DNA of 64,000 bases from Rhabditoides inermis (Eukaryota; Nematoda; Chromadorea; Rhabditida; Rhabditidae), in assembly GCA_963966185.1 (NCBI GenBank), contig CAWZYM010000201.1, positions 246,001 through 310,000 of the forward strand. Reading direction: 5' to 3'. A program made the translations under genes and the position numbers. Each line of letters begins with the position of its first letter. Position 1 is the first letter of the stretch. The notes under the pieces were generated by a model. The model saw only the letters and a list, made by a program, of their open reading frames with translations, searched no databases and was not told where the DNA came from. Positions 1 to 11,198 of this stretch are shown piece after piece.

Positions 1-280
1 AAATTTTGATGTTTGACCTCATTTGCATAATTCCAAATATGGCAATGTTGTATCTCGGTCAGTTTTGATGCCAAAGAGACCTAACTTGGTATGTGACCTG
101 GAGGCAAGTCAGCGATGTTGTTGTTTACATGTTTGTCAACAAGAAAACAAGTTTGTAAACAAATTTAAGTTTAGTCTAAAAGGTGTCTAAGGTGTAGTAA
201 CCTTGGAGGCGAGTTCAAAAATGTTGTTTACATGTGATGTAAACAAGTAAACAAGTTTGTAAACAATCTGAAAATGTGTT
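1..280. repeat. partial AT-rich repeat module left of the triplication
   Basis: This stretch matches the middle of the 0.9-kb modules near 3,330-3,600: the block with ATTTGCAT, the line resembling 'ccaaatatggtaatgttg', and the start of a GTAAACA array. It lies left of the first duplication breakpoint, so it is the parental left flank that the tandem units do not repeat. No coding potential is visible. Confidence 0.7.
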
Positions 281-520
281 TTAAATATGTAAGTAGTGTA
301 GTGACATTTGTGGCGAGTTCAAAAATGTTGTTTACAGATGATGTAAACCAGTAAACAAATATGTAAACAACCTGAAAACGTGTTTTAAAGATGTGTAAGG
401 TGTAGTAGATTGAAAGGCGAGTTCGAAAATATTGTTTACATGACGTGTAAACAAGTAAACAAATTTGTAAACAACGGTTTTTCGTGTCAGTTTTGTGGTA
501 TATTGTGTTTACATGAGCTT
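121..520. repeat. FOX-like TGTTTAC/GTAAACA array (about 104-bp period)
   Basis: A repeated line of about 104 bases contains one TTGTTTACA, 6-9 other bases, then two or three GTAAACAA sites, with a conserved spacer around 'cctgaaaa.gtgttttaaag'. The motif is the forkhead/FOXO core. The array crosses the left duplication breakpoint, so units 2 and 3 carry only its right part (11,457-11,696 and 23,512-23,751). Whether any protein binds here cannot be told from sequence. Confidence 0.75.
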
Positions 521-596
521 TTGGAAATTTCACGACTTGATTTAAGTTCTGTATTGAGATTTGAAGTTTGCTTTTAGTTTTATGTCAGAGTGTTGA

Positions 597-653
597 GGCC
601 GCCGAAGGCGGCCCTAGCCCGAGTGGCGCGCGGTAGCGCGCCACGAGGGCTAG
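597..653. repeat. paired GC hairpins ending in CTAG
   Basis: There are two adjacent inverted repeats. The first is a 7-bp stem with a GAA loop (597-613). The second has ctagccc...gggctag outer arms and a tggcgcgc/gcgcgcca inner stem (614-653), ending CTAG and followed by T. The pair recurs at 11,773-11,829 and 23,828-23,884, and relatives lie at 2974, 3934, 4759 and 51,678. A hairpin just before CTRR is the form of a Helitron 3' end, but here it also starts with CTAG, so this is only a resemblance. Confidence 0.7.
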
Positions 654-1904
654 TCCCCCCTTTAGACTAATATTTACTATGGTGTGTGTCTGTCATTCTT
701 TCCGGAGAGATATCTCTTTTCAAAGTATACCCTAATTGCTAATTTCTTCTAAAAAGTTTCTTCAATACCCGAGAACGCAAAATTCCAAATATCTCGTCAA
801 TAGCGATCTTCTGATCATAGTTATCACCTAATCTCTTAACTATGGAGAAAATTTTCAAAATGCTTGAAATCGAACGAAATTTGGTGGGTAGGTGAAACGA
901 CCTAGAAAAAATTGATAGCCGCGATACCAGCTTGCTGTGACCTCATCTTCATGCCCTAATAGGCGAATGTACCCAAAATGCACCCAAAATTCATGATCTT
1001 CGATTTCTTTAAAAATTGAATAGAAAACAGATTACGTAAAAGAGAGTATAGAAACTTGTTTCATTTTTCGAAAAGTCGCGAATTATAGCAAATATGATCG
1101 ACTTTTTGTACAGGCAATATAGAGTGTCCAATTAGTAAACTTAAGCTTTTTTGAACATATAAGCCCTACTGTCAGAATTTCAGAACGATCGGACTTTATC
1201 TTCATATGATATTAGATCACTTTTGATTGCGCGCTACTTGCTGGGGTCGCGCCCTCCGGGTTGCTCGCTACCAGCCGCGAGGTCAACAGATCAATACCAA
1301 TTAGTTGGCATTCGCAATTACTGACCCATATCCACACAGTGGTGCATTTGTTCAATAGAAATACGTGTAAATAAAATCAATAATAGATTGATTCAGTTGA
1401 AAAAGACAAAATTTCTAGCTTCAACGCATAACTTCAACGAAACGAAGAGTTGAAGATTGGAAAAGACAAGGAAAGTTTTGCAAGACGAATTCAATCGTTA
1501 TAAAATGGTTTGTGAAGATCAAACAAACGTAAAACATTATCAAACTACTTAAAACATGCTCACGACAGCGTGCCCAACGGCGTGCTTTCTGTCAGCCGTC
1601 GCATGGAAAGGTCACTGCATTGTAGACATATTTCTTCTTTAGTTTTTTTGTTAATAGAACATTGTTTATCGAGACTGTTATGCTCTCGTTATTACTGAAA
1701 AACGCGTTGTCTTTTGAGCAGTTTAGTAAAAATTGAAAGTGAGGTGAGGTGAGCATTTTCGAGTATCAATAGAATCCTCAAAAAAGAATCAAAAGCAAGA
1801 CTCATTCCAAATGACGAAGACTGTGATTAAATAATGAATGATATATGTAATTGATGTTGAGTCATTTTTTACATGAATTGCTACCCTTTTTAATTTAATA
1901 GAAC
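654..1904. other. about 1.25 kb without recognisable genes
   Basis: No convincing open frame on either strand and no RNA gene were seen. The sequence is AT-rich with one GC-rich patch near 1225-1285. The same sequence is present at 11,830-13,080 and 23,885-25,135. Confidence 0.6.
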
Positions 1905-2860
1905 CAGACAGAAGAAAGCAAACAACTGCTTCTAGAAAAGTGATGTGATTGCAGAGACGTGAGAGTAGACAGAAGAGAGCATAGAATTTGTTTCTAGAAA
2001 AGTGATTTGATCGATGCGGAGACTTGAGAGTAGACAGAAGAAAGCATGGAACTGTGTCTAGAGCATTGATGTGATCAATGCGGAGACGTGAGAGTAGACA
2101 GAAAAGAGCATATAACTGTTTCTAGGAAAAGTGATGTGATCGATGCGGAGACGTGAGAGTAGACAGAAGAGAGCATATAACTGTTTCTAGAAAAGTGATG
2201 TGATCGATGCGGAGACGTGAGAGTAGACAGAAGAAAGCATACAAATGTTTCTAGAAAAGTGATGTGATCGATGAGGAGACGTGAGAGTAGACAGAAAAGA
2301 GCATATAACTGTTTCTAGGAAAAGTGATGTGATCGATGCGGAGACGTGAGAGTAGACAGAAGAGAGCATATAACTGTTTCTAGAAAAGTGATGTGATCGA
2401 TGCGGAGACGTGAGAGTAGACAGAAGAAAGCATACAAATGTTTCTAGAAAAGTGATGTGATCGATGAGGAGACGTGAGAGTAGACAGGAGAGAGCATCGA
2501 GATGTTTCTAGAAAAGTGATGTGATCGATGCAGAGACGTTAGAGTAGACAGAAGAAAGCATAGAACTGTTTCTAGAAAAGTGATGTGATCGATGCAGAGA
2601 TGTGAGAGCAGACAGAAGAGAGCATATAACACGTAAGAGTAGACAGAAGAGAACATAGAACTGTTTCTAGAAAAAATGTTGTGATCGATGCGGAGACGTG
2701 AGAGTAGACAGAATAGAGCATACAACTGTCTCTAGAAAAGTGATTTGATCGATGCGGAGACGTGAGAGTAGATAGAAGAGAGCATATAACTGTCTCTAGA
2801 AAACTGTTGTGATCGATGCGGAGACGTGATAGTAGAAAGAAGAATGCATAGAATTGTGTC
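1905..2860. repeat. 64-65-bp minisatellite, unit 1
   Basis: There are about 15 tandem copies of a monomer containing gtgatgtgatcgatgcggag and a purine-rich part with 'gtagacagaagagagcat'. Spacing between the 'cggagacgtg' cores is 64-65 bases (for example 2081, 2146, 2210). A three-monomer block (about 195 bp) is itself repeated around 2100-2430. Minus-strand open frames with repeated SVYSHVSASITSLF are products of this repeat, not genes. Confidence 0.9.
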
Positions 2861-2973
2861 TAGAATGTTGTTGTTACCGCTGCGTCAAAGTGGACAGAAA
2901 TTTTTTTTTTCGTGATGAGAGCGTAGTTTACCATGCAACTATTTATCTAAACTGTTTTCTATTCTTCTATAAA

Positions 2974-3011
2974 CTAGTGCGGAGGCGCGCGGCAGCGCGC
3001 CGAAGCGCTAG
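2974..3011. repeat. GC hairpin bounded by CTAG
   Basis: The stem ggcgcgc/gcgcgcc (2984-2990 and 2995-3001) has a ggca loop, with CTAG at both outer edges and T after the right one. It marks the left border of the 0.9-kb modules. Copies lie at 14,150-14,187 and 26,205-26,242. Confidence 0.65.
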
Positions 3012-3933
3012 TCGCCCCCCGCCCCCTATAAATTATGCTATGGACTATGTTTGTCTGTCTGTCTGACCTTCCGCGGTTGTATCTCAAGTTGTAGTGATCG
3101 GTAGGGGTTGAGGTATGGAAATTAGATTCTAGGTGGTCCTCGCACGCAAAATTTTACCTGGGGTCCTGATCTGACCATTCCTTATATGGGTTCTCCCTGG
3201 AAAATTTGCATATCTGAGAACATAGAATCTGAGATATGGCCAGTTCTATGTAAACTATGGTTCGTTTTCGAGCTACTGAGATGCCCTTTTAGGGTTAGGG
3301 TACTGTAGGGTCGGTGATTTAAATTTTAATTAATGACCTCATTTGCATAACTCCAAATATGGTAATGTTGTATCTCGGTCAGTTTTGATGCCAAAGAGTC
3401 CAAACTTGGTATGTGACCAGGAGACAAGTCAGCGATGTTGTTGTTTACATGTTTGTCAACAAGTAAACAACTTCGTAAACAAATTAAAAGTTTGTTCTGA
3501 AGATATCTAAGATGATGTAGACTTGGAAGCGAGTTCAAAAATGTTGTTTACAGGTGATGTAAACAAGTAAACAACTTTGTAAACAACCTGAAAATGTGTT
3601 TTAAAGATGTCAAATGGTTAGTAACATTCTTGGTGAGTTCAAAAATGTTGTTTACAGATGTTGTAAACAAGTAAACAAAAGTGTAAACAACCTGAAAACG
3701 TGTTTTAAAGATGTGTAACGTGTAGTAGACTTAGAGGCGAGTTCAAAAATGTTGTTTACATAAAGTGTAAACAAGTAAACAAATTTGTAAACAACGTTCA
3801 ATTGTCTTCATTTATGGTATTCTGTCTTGTAATGTACTTCTCAGTTAGATTAGAGGTTTGTGGACATATTTTAGTGGATTTTATTTGAGATTTCTTTTTT
3901 GATGTTTGAGTGTTGAGGCCGCCGAAGGCGGCC

Positions 3934-3969
3934 CTAGCCCGAGCGGCGCGCCAGCGCCGCTCGGGCTAG
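3934..3969. repeat. perfect 16-bp inverted repeat, CTAG to CTAG
   Basis: The arms ctagcccgagcggcgc and gcgccgctcgggctag pair over 16 bp with a 4-base loop. The GAA-loop hairpin ggccgcc/ggcggcc lies immediately to the left. It is followed by T. Copies are at 15,110-15,145 and 27,165-27,200. Confidence 0.8.
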
Positions 3970-4758
3970 TCACCCCCCTCCTCCTATAAATTATGCTATG
4001 GACTATGTTTGTCTGTCTGTCTGTCTGTCTGACCTTCCGCGGTTGTATCTCAAGTTGTAGTGATCGTTGGGGGTTGAGGTATGGAAATTAGATCTCAGGT
4101 GGTGACCGCACGCAAAATTTTACCTGGAGCCCTGATCTGACCGTTCCTTATATGGGTTCTCCCTGGAAAATTTGCATATCTGAGGACATAGAATCTGAGA
4201 TATGGCCAGTTCTATGTAAACTATGGTTCGTTTTCGAGCTATTGAGATGTCCTTTTAGGGTAAGGGTACTGTAGGATCGGTGATTTAAATTTTGATTAAT
4301 GAGCTCATTTGCATAATTCCAAATATGGTAATGTTGTATCTCGGTCAGTTTTGGTGCCAAAGAGTCCAAACTTGGTATGTGACCTGGAGACAAGTCAGCG
4401 ATGTTGTTGTTTACATGTTTGTCAACAAGTAAACAACTTTGTAAACAAATTTAAAGTTTGTTTTGAAGGTATCTAAGATGATGTAGACTTGAAGTTGAGT
4501 TCAAATATGTTGTTTACAGTTGATGTAAACAAGTAAACAACTTTGTGAACAAACTGAAAATGTGTTTTAAAGATGTCAAATGTTTAGTAACATTGATGGT
4601 GAGTTCAAAAATGTTGTTTACATGTGTTGTAAACAAGTAAACAAATAAGTAAACAACCTGAAAACGTGTTTTAAAGGTGTATAACGTGTAGTAGACTTGG
4701 AGGCGAGTTCAAAAAAGATTTGAGTGATGTTTGAGAGTTGAGGCCGCCGAAGGCGGCC

Positions 4759-4790
4759 CTAGCCCGAGCGGCGCGCCAGCGCCGCTCGGG
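4759..4790. repeat. GC hairpin lacking its right CTAG
   Basis: This is the same hairpin as at 3934-3969, but the right arm stops at ctcggg and runs into tcaccc, so the final CTAG is gone. Copies are at 15,935-15,966 and 27,990-28,021. It is useful for judging whether CTAG is a functional end. Confidence 0.7.
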
Positions 4791-5640
4791 TCACCCGCCC
4801 AGCCCTATAAATTATGCTATGGACTATGTTTGTCTGTCTGTCTGTCTGACCTTCCGCGGTTGTATCTCAAGTTGTAGTGATCGTTGGGGGTTGAGGTATG
4901 GAAATTAGATCTCAGGTGGTGACCGAACGCAAAATTTTACCTGAGGTCCGGATCTGACTGTTCCTTATATGGGTTCTCCCTAGAAAATTTGCATATCTGA
5001 GAACATAGAATCTGAGAGATGGCCAGTTCTATGTAAACTATGGTTAGTTTTAGAGCTGTTGAGATGCCCTTTTAGGGTTAAGGTACTGTAGGGTCGAGAA
5101 TTTGAGTTTTGATTTTTGACCTCATTTGCATATTTCCAAATATGGTAATGACGTATCTCGGTCAGTTTTGATGCTGAAGAGTCCAAACTTGGTATGTGAC
5201 CTGGAGGCAAGTCAGTGATGTTGTTGTTTACATGTTTGTCAACAAGTAAACAACTTTGTAAACAAATTTAAAATTTGTTTCGAAGGTATCTAAGATGTTG
5301 TAGACCGAGAGGCGAGTTCAAAAATGTAGTTTACAGGTGATGTAAACAAGTAAACAACTTTGTAAACAACCTGAAAATGTGTTTTAAAGATGTCAAATGT
5401 TTAGTAACATTCTTGGTGAGTTCAAAAATGTTGTTTACAGATGTTGTAAACAAGTAAACAAATGTGTAAACAACCTGAAAACGTGTTTTAAAGATGTGTA
5501 ACGTGTAGTAGACATGGAGGCGAGTTCAGAAATGTTGTTTACAAAAAGTGTAAACAAGTAAACAAATTTGTAAACAACGTTCAATTGTCTTCATTTTTGA
5601 TATTTTGTATTGTAATGCACTTCTTAGTTGGATTAGAGGT

Positions 5641-8600
5641 TTGTGGATGTAGTGAAATACAAAAAGTTTTCATTTATGACCTTATTTGCATATTCCCAAC
5701 AATGGTAACTTAGTTTATCGATTAGTTTCCATGCTATTCATATGTCTACTTACGGTTAAGGTTCGGGAAAGGATAGACAGAGAGAGGTGTGAGCGGACGC
5801 ACGGCGCCGGACTGACTGCATAGGCGGAAGGGTGGTGTAGTGAAATACAAAACGTTTTGATTTATGACCTCATTTGCATATTCCCAACAATGGTAATTTA
5901 GTTTATCGGTTAGTTTCCATGCTATTCATATGTCTGTTTAGGATTAAAGTTCTACGGGAAAGAATAGACAGAGAGAGGTGTGAGCGGACGCACGGCGCCG
6001 GACTGACTGCATAGGCGGAAGGGTGGTGTAGTGAAATACAAAACGTTTTGATTTATGACCTCATTTGCATATTCCCAACAATGGTAATTTAGTTTATCGG
6101 TTAGTTTCCATGCTATTCATATGTCTGTTTAGGATTAAAGTTCTACGGGAAAGGATATCATTGTAATTTAGTTTATCGGTTAGTTTCCATGCTATTCATA
6201 TGTCTGTTTAGGATTAAAGTTCTACGGGAAAGGATAGACAGAGAGAGGTGTGAGCGGACGCACGGCGCCGGACTGACTGCATAGGCGGAAGGGTGGTGTA
6301 GTGAAATACAAAACGTTTTGATTTATGACCTCATTTGCATATTCCCAACAATGGTAATTTAGTTTATCGGTTAGTTTCCATGCTATTCATATGTCTGTTT
6401 AGGATTAAAGTTCTACGGGAAAGGATATCATTGTAATTTAGTTTATCGGTTAGTTTCCATGCTATTCATATGTCTGTTTAGGATTAAAGTTCTACGGGAA
6501 AGGATAGACAGAGAGAGGTGTGAGCGGACGCACGGCGCCGGACTGACTGCATAGGCGGAAGGGTGGTGTAGTGAAATAAATTTAGTTTATCGGTTAGTTT
6601 CCATGCTATTCATATGTCTGTTTAGGATTAAAGTTCTACGGGAAAGGATAGACAGAGAGAGGTGTGAGCGGACGCACGGCGCCGGACTGACTGCATAGGC
6701 GGAAGGGTGGTGTAGTGAAATACAAAACGTTTTCATTTATGACCTCATTTGCATATTCCCAACAATGGTAATTTAGTTTATCGGTTAGTTTCCATGCTAT
6801 TCATATGTCTGTTTAGGATTAAAGTTCTACGGGAAAGGATAGACAGAGAGAGGTGTGAGCGGACGCACGGCGCCGGACTGACTGCATAGGCGGAAGGGTG
6901 GTGTAGTGAAATACAAAACGTTTTGATTTATGACCTCATTTGCATATTCCCAACAATGGTAATTTAGTTTATCGGTTAGTTTCCATGCTATTCATATGTC
7001 TGTTTAGGATTAAAGTTCTACGGGAAAGGATATCATTGTAATTTAGTTTATCGGTTAGTTTCCATGCTATTCATATGTCTGTTTAGGATTAAAGTTCTAC
7101 GGGAAAGGATAGACAGAGAGAGGTGTGAGCGGACGCACGGCGCCGGACTGACTGCATAGGCGGAAGGGTGGTGTAGTGAAATACAAAAAGTTTTGGTTTA
7201 TGACCTCATTTGCATATTCCCAACAATGGTAATTTAGTTTATCGGTTAGTTTCCATGCTATTCATATGTCTGTTTAGGATTAAAGTTCTACGGGAAAGGA
7301 TAGACAGAGAGAGGTGTGAGCGGACGCACGGCGCCGGACTGACTGAATAGGCGGAAGGGTGGTGTAGTGAAATACAAAAAGTTTTGGTTTATGACCTCAT
7401 TTGCATATTCCCGACAATGGTAATTTAGTTTATCGGTTAGTTTCCATGCTATTCATATGTCTGTTTAGGATTAAAGTTCTACGGGAAAGGATAGACAGAG
7501 AGAGGTGTGAGCGGACGCACGGCGCCGGACTGACTGCATAGGCGGAAGGGTGGTGTAGTGAAATACAAAAAGTTTTGGTTTATGACCTCATTTGCATATT
7601 CCCAACAATGGTAATTTAGTTTATCGGTTAGTTTCCATGCTATTCATATGTCTGTTTAGGATTAAAGTTCTACGGGAAAGGATAGACAGAGAGAGGTGTG
7701 AGCGGACGCACGGCGCCGGACTGACTGCATAGGCGGAAGGGTGGTGTAGTGAAATACAAAAAGTTTTGGTTTATGACCTCATTTGCATATTCCCGACAAT
7801 GGTAATTTAGTTTATCGGTTAGTTTCCATGCTATTCATATGTCTGTTTAGGATTAAAGTTCTACGGTAAAGGATAGACAGAGAGAGGTGTGAGCGGACGC
7901 ACGGCGCCGGACTGACTGCATAGGCGGAAGGGTAGTGTAGTGAAATACAAAAAGTTTTGGTTTATGACCTCATTTGCATATTCCCGACAATGGTAATTTA
8001 GTTTATCGGTTAGTTTCCATGCTATTCATATGTCTGTTTAGGATTAAAGTTCTACGGGAAAGGATAGACAGAGAGAGGTGTGAGCGGACGCACGGCGCCG
8101 GACTGACTGAATAGGCGGAAGGGTGGTGTAGTGAAATACAAAAAGTTTTGGTTTATGACCTCATTTGCATATTCCCGACAATGGTAATTTAGTTTATCGG
8201 TTAGTTTCCATGCTATTCATATGTCTGTTTAGGATTAAAGTTCTACGGGAAAGGATAGACAGAGAGAGGTGTGAGCGGACGCACGGCGCCGGACTGACTG
8301 AATAGGCGGAAGGGTGGTGTAGTGAAATACAAAAAGTTTTGGTTTATGACCTCATTTGCATATTCCCGACAATGGTAATTTAGTTTATCGGTTAGTTTTC
8401 ATGCTATTCATATGTCTGTTTAGGATTAAAGTTCTACGGGAAAGGATAGACAGAGAGAGGTGTGAGCGGACGCACGGCGCCGGACTGACTGAATAGGCGG
8501 AAGGGTGGTGTAGTGAAATACAAAAAGTTTTGGTTTATGACCTCATTTGCATATTCCCGACAATGGTAATTTAGTTTATCGGTTAGTTTCCATGCTATTC

Positions 8601-9460
8601 ATATGTCTGTTTAGGATTAAAGTTCTACGGGAAAGGATAGACAGAGAGAGGTGTGAGCGGACGCACGGCGCCGGACTGACTGAATAGGCGGAAGGGTGGT
8701 GTAGTGAAATACAAAAAGTTTTGGTTTATGACCTCATTTGCATATTCCCGACAATGGTAATTTAGTTTATCGGTTAGTTTCCATGCTATTCATATGTCTG
8801 TTTAGGATTAAAGTTCTACGGGAAAGGATAGACAGAGAGAGGTGTGAGCGGACGCACGGCGCCGGACTGACTGCATAGGCGGAAGGGTGGTGTAGTGAAA
8901 TACAAAAAAGTTTTGATTTATGACCTCATTTGCATATTCCCGACAATGGTAATTTAGTTTATCGGTTAGTTTCCATGCTATTCATATGTCTGTTTAGGAT
9001 TAAAGTTCTACGGGAAAGGATAGACAGAGAGAGGTGTGAGCGGACGCACGGCGCCGGACTGACTGAATAGGCGGAAGGGTGGTGTAGTGAAATACAAAAA
9101 GTTTTGGTTTATGACCTCATTTGCATATTCCCGACAATGGTAATTTAGTTTATCGGTTAGTTTCCATGCTATTCATATGTCTGTTTAGGATTAAAGTTCT
9201 ACGGGAAAGGATAGACAGAGAGAGGTGTGAGCGGACGCACGGCGCCGGACTGACTGCATAGGCGGAAGGGTGGTGTAGTGAAATACAAAAAAGTTTTGAT
9301 TTATGACCTCATTTGCATATTCCCGACAATGGTAATTTAGTTTATCGGTTAGTTTCCATGCTATTCATTAGTCTGTTTAGGATTAAAGTTCTACGGGAAA
9401 GGATAGACAGAGAGAGGTGTGAGCGGACGCACGGCGCCGGACTGACTGCATAGGCGGGGT
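5641..9460. repeat. 191-bp minisatellite, unit 1
   Basis: About 20 tandem copies. Successive 'ggtgtagtga' marks at 7361, 7552 and 7743 give a 191-base period. Each monomer has ATTTGCATATTCCC, a GA-rich stretch 'agacagagagaggtgtgagc' and the CpG-rich block acggcgccggactgactg. Some copies carry a partial internal duplication joined through 'ggatatcattg', and one starts at 'gaaataaatttag' (6571). Together these form a higher-order pattern. Confidence 0.92.
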
Positions 9461-10158
9461 GGTATGTAATGTATTTAAAAGAAGGGAAGAGAGGAGAGAA
9501 ATGCGTATTTTTGTGTGAACAATTAATATTGCAACTCTTATGTGGTTTATGCCTCTTGCGATTTTTGCAGTGAACATGACATCGGTCGGGTTTCCCACTG
9601 AAGACGAGGATCGCCGAGCACAAGCAAATCGAGGAAGTCATCGGTCGACACTGCATGGATTCGCATTCTCGAGAGAAGACGTCTTTCACTTTCACCATAG
9701 TAGCAGTTGAACTTCATCCTAAGCGAAACCAGTCGCATATTGAATAGGAAGTGCGAGTCAGACTCGCACACTTCTGCTGTCTCTCTTGTACCCATTCAAA
9801 TCGACTTCCGGTGTAGCCGTATTGATTGATCGCTGGTGTACGACTACTTGCCGCGGGCTACGCCGCGCGGCATAACCCCGCCCTCTGATCACTCATCACC
9901 CATGCCGAGTCACTCTCTCCTCACCAATCATTCACTTCCGGTTTCACCTTTTACCTTGTGACCCATTCCTTGTGTTTCACTGCTTATCTGTGATTGGTGT
10001 TCTGTTCGTTCCTGATGAAGGCCAGGTGCCGAAACGTTGGATAAGAAGTGATACTTTTTCGTGATTTTCGTCTGTGATATCCATTCTCATTTAAATATTT
10101 CATTCAACACGCACATTTTTTCATCCACCACGGATTAAAAACGATCCACATTCATTTT

Positions 10159-10213
<55 letters not shown>

Positions 10214-10520
10214 TTAGGGGATGAAAACGTGATTCACGCAAATTAGATTTCAAAAACATCTTTCTCGCTTTGTCACTCTGTGTATTTCACAATTACTTTC
10301 TTACCATTCCAACAAGAATCATAGACAGGGCTATTGCGAAAGTGAAAACACTCATTTGCATATTGTGTTCCAATCGATTGTGTGCTATAACTATTGCGAA
10401 ATGTGATCACTCCCTTTCCTTTCCTCCTTTCAAACATTCATTTCTGTTCAATTTTACGTTATTCCTTACATTCGTTTCACTCATATTTTTATACAATGAA
10501 CCCTTCTTCACTTTCAGAAA
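9461..10520. other. leader region upstream of the Helitron head, unit 1
   Basis: This is non-repetitive relative to the arrays. It holds a 9-bp palindrome gtgcgagtc/gactcgcac around one base (9751-9769), a gccgcg/cgcggc hairpin near 9850-9871, a CTGATGA...GAAAC motif (10,012-10,035) and a GA tract (10,159-10,210). A 44-codon open frame (9576-9710) follows a good 3' splice site and contains TEDEDRRAQANRGSHRS. That faintly resembles the charged modules of the Helitron, so it may be a stray exon. The promoter is probably here but is not recognisable. Confidence 0.5.
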
Positions 10521-11129
10521 ATGTCGAAAGAGTGTAAGAAGAATAAGAAGAAGTCGACTGCATCGGGGAATAGCGACTTCTCGTCAGTGAAGCGTGCGCG
10601 TGTGGAGGAAGAGGATGCAGACAGGTACGCATCAGTCTCACTTTCCATCCGCATTGTTTCCAGTGTCTCTTCCGCGTTGCGTGGTCCAGCGGAACAGCAT
10701 GTGTCTGGAGGTATGAGGCGAGGACGCCCGGTGTCGGCACAAGACACAGAGAGGTGAGCATTCCATCATTACACGTATGTACCAGCTGCCAATTGTGCGT
10801 AGGTCAGAGGAACACAGTATATCACTTTCGAGGCAGATCTATAGTGTAGTGAAAGAAGGCACATTTTTTATTGTGTTTCAGGGCTTCCTCTTTGTCGCGT
10901 CCGCGTGGTTCGGGAGAGGAGCCTTGGTCTGGGGCGAGAATCGGCAGGCGTGGCGCAGTGCCGTCCACCGCAAGTCATGTGTGAGTGATCATCTCCCTTA
11001 TTCATTTTCAAAATTTATGAAATGTTTCGTTACTGCAGTGCATCGCGAGTGAAGGGACGCGATCCAGAATTGCATCACGTGGGCGATGCTCCCGGCATGT
11101 ACGAAGAGGTAGGTTTCAAGAGAGAGAGG

Positions 11130-11161
<32 letters not shown>

Positions 11162-11167
11162 GAGAGA

Positions 11168-11198
<31 letters not shown>

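Larger units (their letters stand above)
3012..5640. repeat. three tandem 0.9-kb modules with FOX-like arrays, unit 1
   Basis: Each module has the same order: C-rich start; 'ataaattatgctatgg' with (gtct) repeats; 'ccgcggttgtatctcaag'; a region with tttgcatat; ATTTGCAT in 'cctcatttgcat'; 'cttggtatgtgacc'; then TGTTTAC/GTAAACA arrays (about 3435-3800, 4400-4700, 5220-5580). Modules one and two end in a GC hairpin. The left arm of the window (1-660) is a partial fourth copy. No coding evidence: the short minus-strand frames beginning M(S/P)PGHIPSLDS are repeated only because the DNA is. Confidence 0.85.

Noticed and set aside
2187..2725. Minus-strand open frames with SVYSHVSASITSLF repeats
   Set aside because: They track the 64-bp DNA repeat, lack splice or codon support, and recur identically only because the unit is duplicated.
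3285..3305. Telomeric TTAGGG repeat
   Set aside because: Only about two units (tttagggttagggta), and the matching place in other modules reads tttagggtaaggg or tttagggttaagg. It is part of the module, not a telomere.
5641..9460. CRISPR array
   Set aside because: Repeats are 191 bp with no unique spacers, no cas genes, and the DNA is eukaryotic. The 64-bp array at 1905-2860 was rejected for the same reason.
9342..9795. Minus-strand frames of 71-118 residues near the leader
   Set aside because: They overlap the end of the minisatellite, show no known domain and no conservation signal, and are repeated only through the segmental duplication.
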